From positions 174,399 to 238,398 of the forward strand of contig NZ_ATAO01000101.1 of assembly GCF_000455825.1 (NCBI RefSeq): DNA of 64,000 bases, written 5' to 3'. Under the pieces are notes generated by a model. That model was not told where the DNA came from and did not search any database. It saw nothing but the letters and a program-made list of their open reading frames with translations. Position 1 is the stretch's first letter, and each line of letters starts with the position of its first letter. This stretch comes from Microbacterium maritypicum MF109. Its GTDB lineage: Bacteria; Actinomycetota; Actinomycetes; Actinomycetales; Microbacteriaceae. Below, piece after piece: positions 34,080 through 42,445 of the stretch. The translations under genes and the position numbers were made by a program.

Positions 34080-36404
34080 ATGGCTGAACAGTTCAACGGC
34101 AAGATCGCGCTCGACGTGCGGGACTCGGTGCCGGACTGGAAGCCGTACCTCTTGCCGACCGCGCCCGAGAACGCCCCGAACGTCCTCGTGATCCTCTACG
34201 ACGACACCGGGATGGCATCGTGGTCGCCGTACGGCGGCCGGATCAACATGCCCACTCTCGACCGGCTCGCCGCGAACGGACTCACGTACACGCAGTGGCA
34301 CACCACCGCGCTGTGCTCGCCCACTCGCTCCGTCTTCCTCACGGGGCGCAACCACACGCGCAACAGCATCGCCTCGCTGATGGAGTCGACCAACGGGTTT
34401 CCGGGCAACTCCGGCCGGATCCCCGATGACTGCGCACCGATGGCTCACATCCTGCAGGACAACGGCTACTCGACGTTCTGGCTCGGCAAAGATCACAACG
34501 TCCCGGAACAGGACAACGCCGCCGGCGGCAGCCGCCGCCAATGGCCGCTGCAGATGGGATACGACCGCTTCTACGGGTTCCTCGGTGGTGAGACGAACCA
34601 GTGGTATCCGGACCTCGCTGAGGACAATCACTTCATCGAGCAGCCGTACACCCCGGAAGAGGGGTATCACCTCTCCAAAGACCTCGCGGATCAGGCGTTG
34701 CAGATGTTGCGCGCCCAGCAGGCGACCAACCCGTCCAAGCCCTGGTACATGTGGTTCTGCCCTGGGGCCAACCACGCGCCGCACCAGGCGCCCCAGGAGT
34801 ACATCGACAAGTACAAGGGCGCCTTCGACGACGGATACGACGCCTACCGCGAATGGGTTCTCGGCCGCATGATCGAGCGCGGCATCATGCCCGCGGACAC
34901 CGACCTGACGCCGTTCAATCCGATGCCGGAAGATCAGGCGAACTCCGCGGACCATGTGAAGCCCTGGGACACGCTCAGCGAAGACGAGAAGACGCTCTTC
35001 CGTCGCATGGCGGAGGTCTTCGCCGGGTTCAGCGAGTACACCGACTCACAGATCGGACGCATCGTCGACTACCTGGAGGAGACGGGCCAGCTCGACAACA
35101 CGATCATCTTCTACTGCGCCGACAACGGCGCGTCCGGAGAGGGGTCGTCCGATGGTTCCGTGAACGAGAACAAGTTCTTCAACAATTACCCCGACGACCT
35201 CGCGGAGAACCTCACCCGCATCGACGACCTCGGAGGGCCCGAGGCCTACAACCACTATCCGACCGGCTGGGCAGCAGCTTTCTCCACCCCGTTCCAGATG
35301 TTCAAGCGCTACAGCCAGTATTCCGGCGGCACCTGCGATCCGATGATCATCCACTGGCCCGCCGGCATAGAAGCGAAGGGTGAGATCCGTCACCAGTACC
35401 ACCACGCCACGGACATCGTGCCCACGATCCTCGACGTCGCCGGCTTGGAGATGCCCGAGGTGTATCGCGGTGTCGAGCAGGCCCCGCTGCCCGGCGTCTC
35501 TATGCGGTACTCGTTCGACGCCGCCCCCGACGCTCCCACTCGGAAGAAGCGCCAGTACTACAACATGATCGGCACCAGGGGACTCTGGCAAGACGGCTGG
35601 AAGGTCGCCGCCACGCACGCCCCGATCACCGGACACGGTCGCTTCGACGAGGACGCGTGGGAGCTGTACCACGTGGACCGAGACCGCTCGGAATCGAAGA
35701 ACGTCGCGGCGGACCACCCCGAGAAGGTCAGAGAGCTCGTCGACGCCTGGTTCGAAGAAGCCGACGTCAACTTCGGACTCCCCATCGATGACCGCACCGC
35801 GATGGAGCAGCTCACGATCGAGCGCCCCTCTTCCGAACCTCCGCGCCACCGCTACATCTACTACCCCGACAGCGGGGCGGTGCCGGAGGGTGTCGCCGTG
35901 AACGTGCGGGGCCGATCGTTCAAGATCATCGCGGACGTCGAGATCGAACACGACACCGAAGGCGTGATCTTCGCCCACGGGTCACGGTTCGGCGGCCACG
36001 CGCTGTTCATCCAGGACGGACGACTGCACTATGTCTACAACTTCCTCGGCATCCCGCCGGAACAGACGTTCGTGTCGGAGCCCCTCACCGCAGGGAAGCA
36101 CTCCCTCGGCATGGAGTTCCATCGCGAGGGACCGGGCGAGTACAAGGAGTCCATCGGCACCACGACGCTCTATGTCGACGACCACGCGGTGGCGAGCGGC
36201 CCCATGCGCGCCCAGGTCGGGAAGTTCACCTTGTGCGGAGACGGACTGTGCATCGGATACGACAGCGCGGACTCGGTGAGCCGTTCCTATCGTGCTCCCT
36301 TCGCGTTCACCGCTGGAAGGATCCACGGTGTGGCGGTCGATGTGAGCGAGGAGCAGTACCTCGACCTCGAACTCGAAGCGCAGGCCGCCTTCGCACGGGA
36401 GTAG
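34080..36404 (+). CDS. Arylsulfatase-family sulfatase
   Basis: A 774-residue cytosolic-type sulfatase from ATG 34080 (preceded by GGGGG). The maturation motif C-S-P-T-R is at 79-83, where Cys 79 would be converted to formylglycine. NVLVILYDDTGMASWSPYGG supplies the metal-binding Asp pair (41-42), and GRNHTRN follows. DNIIFYCADNGASGEGS and KDHNVPEQD add further active-site positions. The last 200 residues (from about 590) form an all-β accessory domain. No signal peptide is seen, so it is cytoplasmic or exported by another route. Proteins of this exact type are annotated arylsulfatase in soil actinobacteria; the substrate is unknown. An anaerobic or FGE-type maturase is not in the window. Confidence 0.88.
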   Translation: MAEQFNGKIALDVRDSVPDWKPYLLPTAPENAPNVLVILYDDTGMASWSPYGGRINMPTLDRLAANGLTYTQWHTTALCSPTRSVFLTGRNHTRNSIASLMESTNGFPGNSGRIPDDCAPMAHILQDNGYSTFWLGKDHNVPEQDNAAGGSRRQWPLQMGYDRFYGFLGGETNQWYPDLAEDNHFIEQPYTPEEGYHLSKDLADQALQMLRAQQATNPSKPWYMWFCPGANHAPHQAPQEYIDKYKGAFDDGYDAYREWVLGRMIERGIMPADTDLTPFNPMPEDQANSADHVKPWDTLSEDEKTLFRRMAEVFAGFSEYTDSQIGRIVDYLEETGQLDNTIIFYCADNGASGEGSSDGSVNENKFFNNYPDDLAENLTRIDDLGGPEAYNHYPTGWAAAFSTPFQMFKRYSQYSGGTCDPMIIHWPAGIEAKGEIRHQYHHATDIVPTILDVAGLEMPEVYRGVEQAPLPGVSMRYSFDAAPDAPTRKKRQYYNMIGTRGLWQDGWKVAATHAPITGHGRFDEDAWELYHVDRDRSESKNVAADHPEKVRELVDAWFEEADVNFGLPIDDRTAMEQLTIERPSSEPPRHRYIYYPDSGAVPEGVAVNVRGRSFKIIADVEIEHDTEGVIFAHGSRFGGHALFIQDGRLHYVYNFLGIPPEQTFVSEPLTAGKHSLGMEFHREGPGEYKESIGTTTLYVDDHAVASGPMRAQVGKFTLCGDGLCIGYDSADSVSRSYRAPFAFTAGRIHGVAVDVSEEQYLDLELEAQAAFARE

Positions 36405-36417
36405 GGACCGCGGAGCA

Positions 36418-36448
36418 GTCCGCGCGAACCTCTTCGATCCGCGCGGAC
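36418..36448. terminator. Bidirectional hairpin between sulfatase and cupin genes
   Basis: GTCCGCGCG (36418-36426) pairs with CGCGCGGAC (36440-36448) around a 13-base loop. It lies between two convergent genes, 13 bases after one stop and 26 before the other. Confidence 0.6.
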
Positions 36449-36474
36449 GATGCTCCCGGTTGCGGGTCGTCCGG

Positions 36475-36840
36475 CTATCCGAATTCGCGCAGCTCCGCGG
36501 TCATCTCGCCGCCGGCATCGCCCGTGTTGACGGTGCCCTTCGGCTCGAAGAGGATCGCGTGCACCTCGTGGTCGGCGCGAGGGCAGTGCTCGACGCCCTT
36601 CGGGACGACGAAGACATCGTTCGGTCCGAGCACGACATCGCGGTCGCGCAGCTGGATCGTCAGCTCTCCGTGCACCACCATGAAGAGCTCGTCGGTATCG
36701 GGGTGGGTGTGCCAGACGAACTCGCCGAGCAGTTTGACGACCTTGACGTCGTAGTCGTTGATGCTCGTCAATCGATGCGGCTGCCAGTGCTCGGTGATGC
36801 TCGCCAGCGCCGCCTGCACGTTCCGTGTGTCTTCGTCCAC
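36475..36840 (-). CDS. Cupin-domain protein
   Basis: A 121-residue single-domain cupin. Motif 1 is FVWHTHPDTDELFMVVHGEL (two His, Asp and Glu for a metal), and motif 2 is DVFVVPKGVEHCPRADHEVHAILFEP with the third His. It probably binds a metal ion and may be an isomerase, oxygenase or sensor; nothing more specific can be read. GTG 36840 follows a TAGGCT hexamer by six bases with no ribosome binding site, so it is probably leaderless. It is convergent with the sulfatase gene. Confidence 0.8.
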   Translation of the reverse strand: MDEDTRNVQAALASITEHWQPHRLTSINDYDVKVVKLLGEFVWHTHPDTDELFMVVHGELTIQLRDRDVVLGPNDVFVVPKGVEHCPRADHEVHAILFEPKGTVNTGDAGGEMTAELREFG

Positions 36841-36846
36841 CCCGTC

Positions 36847-36852
36847 AGCCTA
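36847..36852 (-). promoter_or_regulatory. Leaderless -10 element of the cupin gene
   Basis: On the minus strand TAGGCT-GACGGG-GTG gives the same TAGGCTGA word and six-base gap as in front of acpS, csrA and the methyltransferase gene. Confidence 0.5.
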
Positions 36853-36902
36853 GGCCGCCGGGTTTCGCCGGTACTGTCGTCTGAGGGAGAACGGAGCCGG
36901 TC

Positions 36903-37301
36903 ATGAACGCGGTCGACGCTGTCGGCACCATCGCCGAGGTCCTCTCGTGGATCGGCCTCGGCATCGGGCTCCCGCTGCTCGCGATCGTGCTCCTGGTGAA
37001 ACTGCACGACGGCTCCTGGGTGCCGCACGAGGTGGTCATCGTCGAGGACGACGGCGGCCGGGCGCGAGCACGCTGGTTCGCCGCCGGCGACTTCTGGGAG
37101 CGCCCGCTGCGCGCGGAGGAATCGGTCCATTGGCACGGGCGGGAAGAAGCCGACGCGTTCCTCAGTGAACGGCACCCGAGCCTGATGCGGTTCGAACCCC
37201 GACGGCCCCTGCTGCATGCGTTCCAGGTGCTGGGGATCACGCTGGCCGGGGTCGGCGCGGCCTCCGTCATCCTGTCGATCGTGCTCCTCTTCCTCGGCTG
37301 A
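36903..37301 (+). CDS. Small two-helix membrane protein of unknown function
   Basis: A 132-residue protein with one hydrophobic helix at 12-32 (LSWIGLGIGLPLLAIVLLVKL) and one at the C-terminus (VLGITLAGVGAASVILSIVLLFLG). Between them is a soluble β-like segment (VVIVEDDGGRARARWFAAGDFWERPL) and HWHGREEADAFLSERHPSLMRFEPRRPLLH. I do not recognise a named family. GGAG precedes ATG 36903. It lies 45 bases before the acyl-CoA ligase gene on the same strand and may be co-transcribed. Confidence 0.6.
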   Translation: MNAVDAVGTIAEVLSWIGLGIGLPLLAIVLLVKLHDGSWVPHEVVIVEDDGGRARARWFAAGDFWERPLRAEESVHWHGREEADAFLSERHPSLMRFEPRRPLLHAFQVLGITLAGVGAASVILSIVLLFLG

Positions 37302-37346
37302 ACGGATGCGGTGTCCGCTGATAGGGATCCCGGGCAGGATGGAGGC

Positions 37347-39047
37347 ATGCCCGAATCCCCGCTCGCCTCCCGACCCTGGCTCGACTCCTACGCGGAGGGT
37401 GTCCCCGCGGAGATCGCGGATCCGTCGCAGACTCTGCCCGAGATGCTGTCGGCGACTGTGAAGTCTTTCGGGCGGCGCCCGGCACTGGACTTCTTCGGAG
37501 CGGTCACGACCTATCGCGAGCTCGGGGAGCAGGTCGAGCGGGCGGCCGAGGGTCTGCGGCGCCTCGGCGTCGGCCACGGCGACCGGGTGGCGCTGGTGCT
37601 GCCCAACTGCCCTCAGCACGTGGTCGCCTTCTACGCGATCCTCCGGCTCGGCGCGATCGTGGTCGAGCACAACCCGCTCTACACCGCGCGCGAGCTGCGG
37701 CATCAGTTCGAGGATCACGGCGCCCGCGTCGCGGTCGTGTGGGACAAATCGGTCGACACGGTCGCCGGATTCCCCGTCGATGTCAAGGTCGAGCACATCG
37801 TGAGCGTCGACATCACCACGGCGATGCCGCTGTCGAAGCGCCTCGCGCTCCGCCTGCCCCTGCCCCGGGCCCGCGAGGCCAGGGCGAAGCTCACCGGCGC
37901 CCCGAAGGCGCGGCACCTGATCGCGTGGAAGAGCCTCGCCGATCACCGACGCCTCTCCCGACGGGTGGCGGGACCGGGCCTGGAAGACACCGCCCTGCTG
38001 CAATACACGAGCGGGACGACGGGTGTCCCGAAGGGAGCGATCCTCACGCACGCGAATCTCCGTGCCAACGCGATGCAGGGACGGGCGTGGGTACCGGGTC
38101 TCGTCGACGGCGAGGAGACGTTCTACGGCGTGCTGCCGCTGTTCCACGCCTACGGCATGACCCTGTGCCTCACCTTCGCGATGAGCATCGGCGCGCGACT
38201 CGTCCTCTTCCCGACGTTCGACCTGGGATTGGTCACCGCGGCGGCGCGTACGACGCCGCCCACCTTCCTTCCCGCCGTGCCGCCGATCTACGACGCGCTC
38301 GCACGTGCGGCCGCCCGCGGGACCATCGACCTCTCGACGGTCCGCTTCGCGATCTCCGGGGCCATGAGCCTTCCGGTGGCCACCGTGAAGCGCTGGGAGG
38401 AAGCGACCGGTGGCCTGCTCGTCGAGGGCTACGGCATGACCGAGAGCTCACCGGTCGCGCTCGGCAATCCGATGGGTCCCACCCGTCGCCCCGGCACCGT
38501 GGGGGTGCCCTTCCCGAGCACGGAGATCCGCATCGTCGATCCGGTGGACCCTGCGGTCGACCTGCCCGCCGGCGAGTCCGGCGAGCTCCTCATCCGCGGA
38601 CCGCAGGTCTTCCAGGGGTACTGGGGGCGTCCGGGCGAGACGGCAGATGCCCTGCTGCCGGACGGCTGGCTCCGATCCGGCGACATCGCCCAGGTCTCCT
38701 CCGACGGGTTCGTGAGCATCGTCGACCGCCTCAAGGAGCTCATCATCACCGGCGGGTTCAACGTGTCTCCCAGCGAGGTGGAAGACGCGCTGGTCGCCCA
38801 CCCCGATGTCGTCGCCGCGGCGGTCGTCGGCCTGCCGCGACCCCACGGCGGAGAAGAGGTCGCCGCCGCCGTGGTGCTCCGCGACGGTGCGGCCCTCGAC
38901 GTGGATGCGCTGCGCGACTTCTGCCGCACCCGGCTCACCCCCTACAAGGTGCCTCGCCGGATCACCGCCGTCGACGACCTCCCCCGGTCGCTCATCGGCA
39001 AGGTGCTGCGTCGTCAGGTGCGCGACCGCCTGCTCGCCGACCGCTGA
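37347..39047 (+). CDS. Long-chain fatty acid/AMP-dependent acyl-CoA ligase
   Basis: A 566-residue member of the ANL superfamily, closest in pattern to FadD-type long-chain acyl-CoA synthetases. The P-loop A3 motif is TSGTTGVPKG (221-230), A5 is GYGMTESSP, A7 is LRSGDIAQVSSDGFVSIVDRLKELIITGGFNVSPSEVE, and the catalytic Lys is in LPRSLIGKVLRRQVRD near the C-terminus. It activates a carboxylic acid with ATP and transfers it to CoA. ATG 37347 is preceded by GGATGGAGG. It ends 76 bases before the convergent fic gene. Confidence 0.9.
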   Translation: MPESPLASRPWLDSYAEGVPAEIADPSQTLPEMLSATVKSFGRRPALDFFGAVTTYRELGEQVERAAEGLRRLGVGHGDRVALVLPNCPQHVVAFYAILRLGAIVVEHNPLYTARELRHQFEDHGARVAVVWDKSVDTVAGFPVDVKVEHIVSVDITTAMPLSKRLALRLPLPRAREARAKLTGAPKARHLIAWKSLADHRRLSRRVAGPGLEDTALLQYTSGTTGVPKGAILTHANLRANAMQGRAWVPGLVDGEETFYGVLPLFHAYGMTLCLTFAMSIGARLVLFPTFDLGLVTAAARTTPPTFLPAVPPIYDALARAAARGTIDLSTVRFAISGAMSLPVATVKRWEEATGGLLVEGYGMTESSPVALGNPMGPTRRPGTVGVPFPSTEIRIVDPVDPAVDLPAGESGELLIRGPQVFQGYWGRPGETADALLPDGWLRSGDIAQVSSDGFVSIVDRLKELIITGGFNVSPSEVEDALVAHPDVVAAAVVGLPRPHGGEEVAAAVVLRDGAALDVDALRDFCRTRLTPYKVPRRITAVDDLPRSLIGKVLRRQVRDRLLADR

Positions 39048-39123
39048 GCCGTCTCGGTCGCACAGCGAGCACGAAGCATCTCGGAGCGACACCCACGTGA
39101 TCGCAGTCCCGCCGGTTGGCCCT

Positions 39124-40338
39124 TCAGTTGCCCATCTCCGCCTGGATCCGCCGGTCGAGGTCGTCGAGCTCCGCGAGCAGTTCGGCGACGACCCAGACAC
39201 GGTCCCGCTTGCGTCCGGTGATCTCTTGCACGAATCCTGCCGCTTCGAGCTGAGCGATGGCCTTGTAGGCCTGTTGCTCCGACGAACCTGAGCGCTGCTC
39301 GATCTCGCCTGCTGCCATGACGGGGTGATCGTAGAACCCGGGAATCAGCGCGGCGACCGCAGAACCGGCCCGCGGGCGCAGCTCGTTCGCCCACTCGGCT
39401 GGAAGACCTTTGATGCGGGCGATGGATTCGCGCGAGCACGAAGCCGCTGCGCGGGCCGCCCGGGCGAACAGCGCAATGAGCGGCGACGGCTCACCCCGCC
39501 GATAGTCGCCGAGCGCGGCGAAGTACTCGTCCCGTTTGGCGAGAAGCCCGCTCGCCAGGGGAACGACGGCGTTGACGGCAGCGCCACGGCGACGAAGCAC
39601 GGCCGACACGAGGGCGCGGCCGAGACGACCGTTGCCATCCGTGAACGCATGGATGGACTCGAACTGCGCATGTCCGATCGCCGCCTGCACGATCACCGGG
39701 ATGTCGTCTCGGTTGAGGAAAGCGATCAGGTCGTCCATCAACGCGGCGACTCGTTGCGGTGCCGGTGGCACATGAAGCGCACCTCGCGGCGAGTGGTCGC
39801 TTCCCCCGATCCAGTTCTGCATGTCACGCAGACGACCGGCATACGCCGCTTCGACGGGATCGTCCTTCATCAAGTCGTGGTGAGCGATGAGGAGGTCCTC
39901 GACCGCGAACAGACCTCGGTCGCCGACTCCGGCGACGAGGCCATGCAGTGCCGTGCTCGCCGCCACCATGCTCGTGGCCGAGGCGTTCGAACGGTTGCCG
40001 GCCAGCGCCCTGGCGTAGTCGGTCGCGCTGGCGGTGATCCGCTCGATCTTCGACGACGCGACGGATTCTGTGCGCATCATGAATCGGCTCAGCGCCGCCG
40101 AATGCCCCTCCGCGTCGGTATCCGCTTGCGCGATAGCAAGCAGAGCACCCTCCGAGGCGACGACTGTCGCCATGGGGGCGGCGTAGTCGAGACCCGCGAT
40201 CATCGGGGGGATCGTGGCGTCGACGGATGCCAGCGTCCGATCCTCCCGTGTGCCGCCACGGACCTGTTGGCGCCACGGAAGCGTCTCCACGGTGTGTGCC
40301 GGCCACCTGGTTCCCGGCGTACTTGCATCAGTGTCCAC
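39124..40338 (-). CDS. Fic-domain protein with C-terminal winged helix
   Basis: A 404-residue Fic protein that should transfer AMP, or another phosphate-linked group, to a target. The active-site loop is HAFTDGNGR (230-238; consensus H-P-F-x-x-G-N-G-R). The SSKIER segment at 95-100 resembles the N-terminal inhibitory helix S/T-x-x-x-E-G/N, with Arg in the last place. Residues about 330-395 (AAGEIEQRSGSSEQQAYKAIAQLEAAGFVQEITGRKRDRVWVV) form a winged helix, so the protein may regulate its own promoter. GTG 40338 has no ribosome binding site and a GATACT lies seven bases upstream. No antitoxin gene is next to it. The upstream region is AT-rich compared with its surroundings, which fits acquired DNA. 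Confidence 0.9.
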   Translation of the reverse strand: MDTDASTPGTRWPAHTVETLPWRQQVRGGTREDRTLASVDATIPPMIAGLDYAAPMATVVASEGALLAIAQADTDAEGHSAALSRFMMRTESVASSKIERITASATDYARALAGNRSNASATSMVAASTALHGLVAGVGDRGLFAVEDLLIAHHDLMKDDPVEAAYAGRLRDMQNWIGGSDHSPRGALHVPPAPQRVAALMDDLIAFLNRDDIPVIVQAAIGHAQFESIHAFTDGNGRLGRALVSAVLRRRGAAVNAVVPLASGLLAKRDEYFAALGDYRRGEPSPLIALFARAARAAASCSRESIARIKGLPAEWANELRPRAGSAVAALIPGFYDHPVMAAGEIEQRSGSSEQQAYKAIAQLEAAGFVQEITGRKRDRVWVVAELLAELDDLDRRIQAEMGN

Positions 40339-40390
40339 AAAGACGAGTATCGCACTCGTTACTAAGGTTTAGATCAATTAAAGACGAGTA
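40339..40390. repeat. ACGAGT repeats upstream of fic
   Basis: AAAGACGAGTA occurs at 40339-40349 and again at 40380-40390, 41 bases apart. The first copy is also half of an inverted repeat ACGAGT-ATCGC-ACTCGT (40343-40359). They lie directly at the fic start codon and promoter and could be sites for its winged-helix domain. Confidence 0.6.
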
Positions 40391-40463
40391 ATGTCGGACT
40401 GCTCGCGCTTCTGCTCTCCGCCGACGGCAACTTCGTCGCGCGAACCTCACGAACCGGGCCTTG

Positions 40464-40491
40464 CTAACGACCGGAGCCGGCCGGCCGACAG
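40464..40491 (+). promoter_or_regulatory. σ28 promoter of flbD-motA-motB
   Basis: CTAAC (40464-40468), 15 bases and GCCGACAG (40484-40491), one change from the flagellin promoter's -10. Confidence 0.8.
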
Positions 40492-40497
40492 TCACCC

Positions 40498-40546
40498 CCG
40501 ACAGCCCAGGACGGGCCGTCGGGTCCGTGCTCCCCGGAACACGGAC
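40498..40546 (+). promoter_or_regulatory. Two leader hairpins of flbD-motAB, candidate CsrA sites
   Basis: Hairpin 1 (40498-40522): stems CCGAC/GTCGG and GCCC/GGGC, with one A-C mismatch, hold the loop AGGAC. Its foot is seven bases after the -10, at the expected transcript 5' end. Hairpin 2 (40523-40546): GTCCGTG with CACGGAC, loop containing CGGA. The ribosome binding site beyond them reads AGGATGGAG (40557-40565), an A-GGA motif as well. Confidence 0.55.
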
Positions 40547-40568
40547 GGATCTTTCCAGGATGGAGCCC

Positions 40569-40817
40569 ATGATCGTCCTCACGCGCCTGAACCGTTCGCG
40601 GTTCGCGGTGAACCCCGACCTGATCGAACGTGTCCAGGCCACGCCGGACACGACGCTCATCATGGTCGACGGTGCGACCTTCGTCGTGACCGAGACGATG
40701 GATGACGTGATCGCGCAGATCACCCGGTTCCGCGCCGGAGTGCTCGCCACGGCCGCCGCTCTGATCAGCACCGCCGGATCGGATTCCGCCGCCCCCGATG
40801 CCGAGGTCGGTCTCTGA
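40569..40817 (+). CDS. flbD: Flagellar FlbD family protein
   Basis: An 82-residue protein of the small FlbD family found before motA in many Gram-positives and spirochaetes. MIVLTRLNRSRFAVNPDLIERVQATPDTTLIMVDGATFVVTETMDDVIAQI is nearly the whole family pattern. Its biochemical role is not settled; it is linked to motor genes. ATG 40569 is chosen because it begins this pattern and follows GGATGGAG. It overlaps motA by one base (TGATG). Confidence 0.93.
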   Translation: MIVLTRLNRSRFAVNPDLIERVQATPDTTLIMVDGATFVVTETMDDVIAQITRFRAGVLATAAALISTAGSDSAAPDAEVGL

Positions 40818-41626
40818 TGGATCCGTCTCTCATCCTCGGACTGGTCCTCGCGTTCGGCGCACTGATCGCCATGATCAACCTCGAGGGCGCCACCATCGGA
40901 TCGCTGCTGATCCCCGCCCCGATGGTGCTGGTCTTCGGAGCCACGATCGCCGTCGGCATCGCGAGCGGCACGGTGCGCGATGCGCTGCATGCGGTCAAGT
41001 CGCTCCCCCGCGCCTTCCGCGGCGAGCGCCGCACCGCGTCGAGCATGATCGACACGGTGGTCGGCTACGCCGAGAAGGCGCGCGCCGAAGGGCTCCTCGC
41101 CCTCGAGCAGGGACTCGAGGACGAGAAGGACCCGTTCCTGCGCCAGGCACTGCAGAGCATCGCGGACGGGACCGACGCCGAAGACCTGCGAACGCTGCTG
41201 GAGGATGAGCTCACCTCGACCGCCGCCCGCAACCGCACCGCCTCACGCTTCTACATGACGCTCGGCGGCTTCGCGCCCACGGTCGGCATCATCGGCACCG
41301 TCGTCTCCCTCACGCACGTGCTGGAGAAGCTCGACAAGCCCGACACGCTCGGTCCCATGATCGCGACAGCGTTCGTCGCGACGCTGTGGGGTCTGCTCTC
41401 GGCCAACTTCATCTGGCTGCCCATCGGCGGACGCCTCCAGCGTCTCGGCGAGCTCGAGCTCGAACGCATGACCGTGCTCATGGAGGGCATGCTCGCGATC
41501 CAGGCCGGCGCACCGCCGCAGTTCGTCGGCGAGCGCCTGCGAGCCCTCGTGTCCGAACGCTCCTCCGCCCGCTCCGGCCGGAAGGCCCGCACCCGAGCAG
41601 CCGAGGAGACGGAGCAGGCGTCATGA
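40817..41626 (+). CDS. motA: Flagellar stator protein MotA
   Basis: A 269-residue stator subunit with four membrane helices: two near the N-terminus (ILGLVLAFGALIAMINLEG, PAPMVLVFGATIAVGIASG) and two after a cytoplasmic loop (SRFYMTLGGFAPTVGIIGTVVSLTHVLEKL, GPMIATAFVATLWGLLSANFIWLPIGGRL). The loop carries the charged segment for torque contact with FliG (around RALPRAFRGERR and the Glu-rich region). It forms the proton channel with MotB. It overlaps motB by four bases. Confidence 0.96.
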   Translation: MDPSLILGLVLAFGALIAMINLEGATIGSLLIPAPMVLVFGATIAVGIASGTVRDALHAVKSLPRAFRGERRTASSMIDTVVGYAEKARAEGLLALEQGLEDEKDPFLRQALQSIADGTDAEDLRTLLEDELTSTAARNRTASRFYMTLGGFAPTVGIIGTVVSLTHVLEKLDKPDTLGPMIATAFVATLWGLLSANFIWLPIGGRLQRLGELELERMTVLMEGMLAIQAGAPPQFVGERLRALVSERSSARSGRKARTRAAEETEQAS

Positions 41627-42432
41627 GCGTCCGTGCCCGTCGCCGCGTGCCGCAGGAGGAGCACAGCGGTCCGGACGAGCGGTGGATGGCGTCATACATG
41701 GACATGGTCACGGTGCTGATGTGCATGTTCATCGTGCTGTTCGCGATGTCGACCGTCGACCAGGAGAAGTTCGAGGCTCTCAGCGCCTCCCTCGCGACCG
41801 GCTTCGGGCAGGAGCCCTCGGACGAGATCGACGCCACGACAGGCGTGGTCGTGCCTCCCGAACTGGTCGATGAGAAGGGCGAGGACTTCGCCGACATCGA
41901 CCTCGCCGCTGCGCAGACCGAGTTCAACGAGCTGTCGGCGCTGCGTGAGCGCCTGCGTCAGGTGCTCGCCCAGAACGGTCTCGAAGCCGACGTCACCTTC
42001 ACGATCGATGAGCGCGGCCTCACGATCGGCCTCGTGAGTGCCGAGACCTTCTTCGACACGAACAGCACGACGCTCAGTGCGAAAGCGCTCCTCGTCCTCG
42101 ACGCGCTCGGCTCGGTGCTGGTCACCACCGCCAACGAGATCTCGGTCGAGGGCCACGCCGACGTGCGCGGATCGGTCGCCCCGTACCCCACGAACTGGGA
42201 GCTGTCCGCCGGACGCTCCACCCAGGTGCTGCGGCACCTCGTCGAGGCCTCGGGGCTGCCGCCCGCGCACCTGAAGTCGGTCGGATTCGGCGACACGAGG
42301 CCGGTCGCCCCAGGCGACTCCCCCGATGCCCTGGCCCAGAACCGACGGGTCGACATCGTCGTCCTCTCCGATGCGAACGAGGAGGTGCGCGCGCTCATCC
42401 CCCAGGCACAGGCGGGAAAGCCGTCCTCCTGA
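41623..42432 (+). CDS. motB: Flagellar stator protein MotB
   Basis: A 269-residue protein with one helix at about 23-43 whose Asp 27 (in MASYMDMVTVLMCMFIVLFAM) is the proton-binding residue. A plug and linker region and a C-terminal OmpA-like peptidoglycan-binding domain follow (SVEGHADVRGSVAPYPTNWELSAGRSTQVLRHLV and QNRRVDIVVL). The motif and absence of Na+-type residues suggest a proton-driven motor. A σ28 promoter for fliM lies just after the stop; no fliL gene sits between. Confidence 0.95.
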   Translation: MSVRARRRVPQEEHSGPDERWMASYMDMVTVLMCMFIVLFAMSTVDQEKFEALSASLATGFGQEPSDEIDATTGVVVPPELVDEKGEDFADIDLAAAQTEFNELSALRERLRQVLAQNGLEADVTFTIDERGLTIGLVSAETFFDTNSTTLSAKALLVLDALGSVLVTTANEISVEGHADVRGSVAPYPTNWELSAGRSTQVLRHLVEASGLPPAHLKSVGFGDTRPVAPGDSPDALAQNRRVDIVVLSDANEEVRALIPQAQAGKPSS

Positions 42433-42445
42433 CCCGCCTTCTCAC

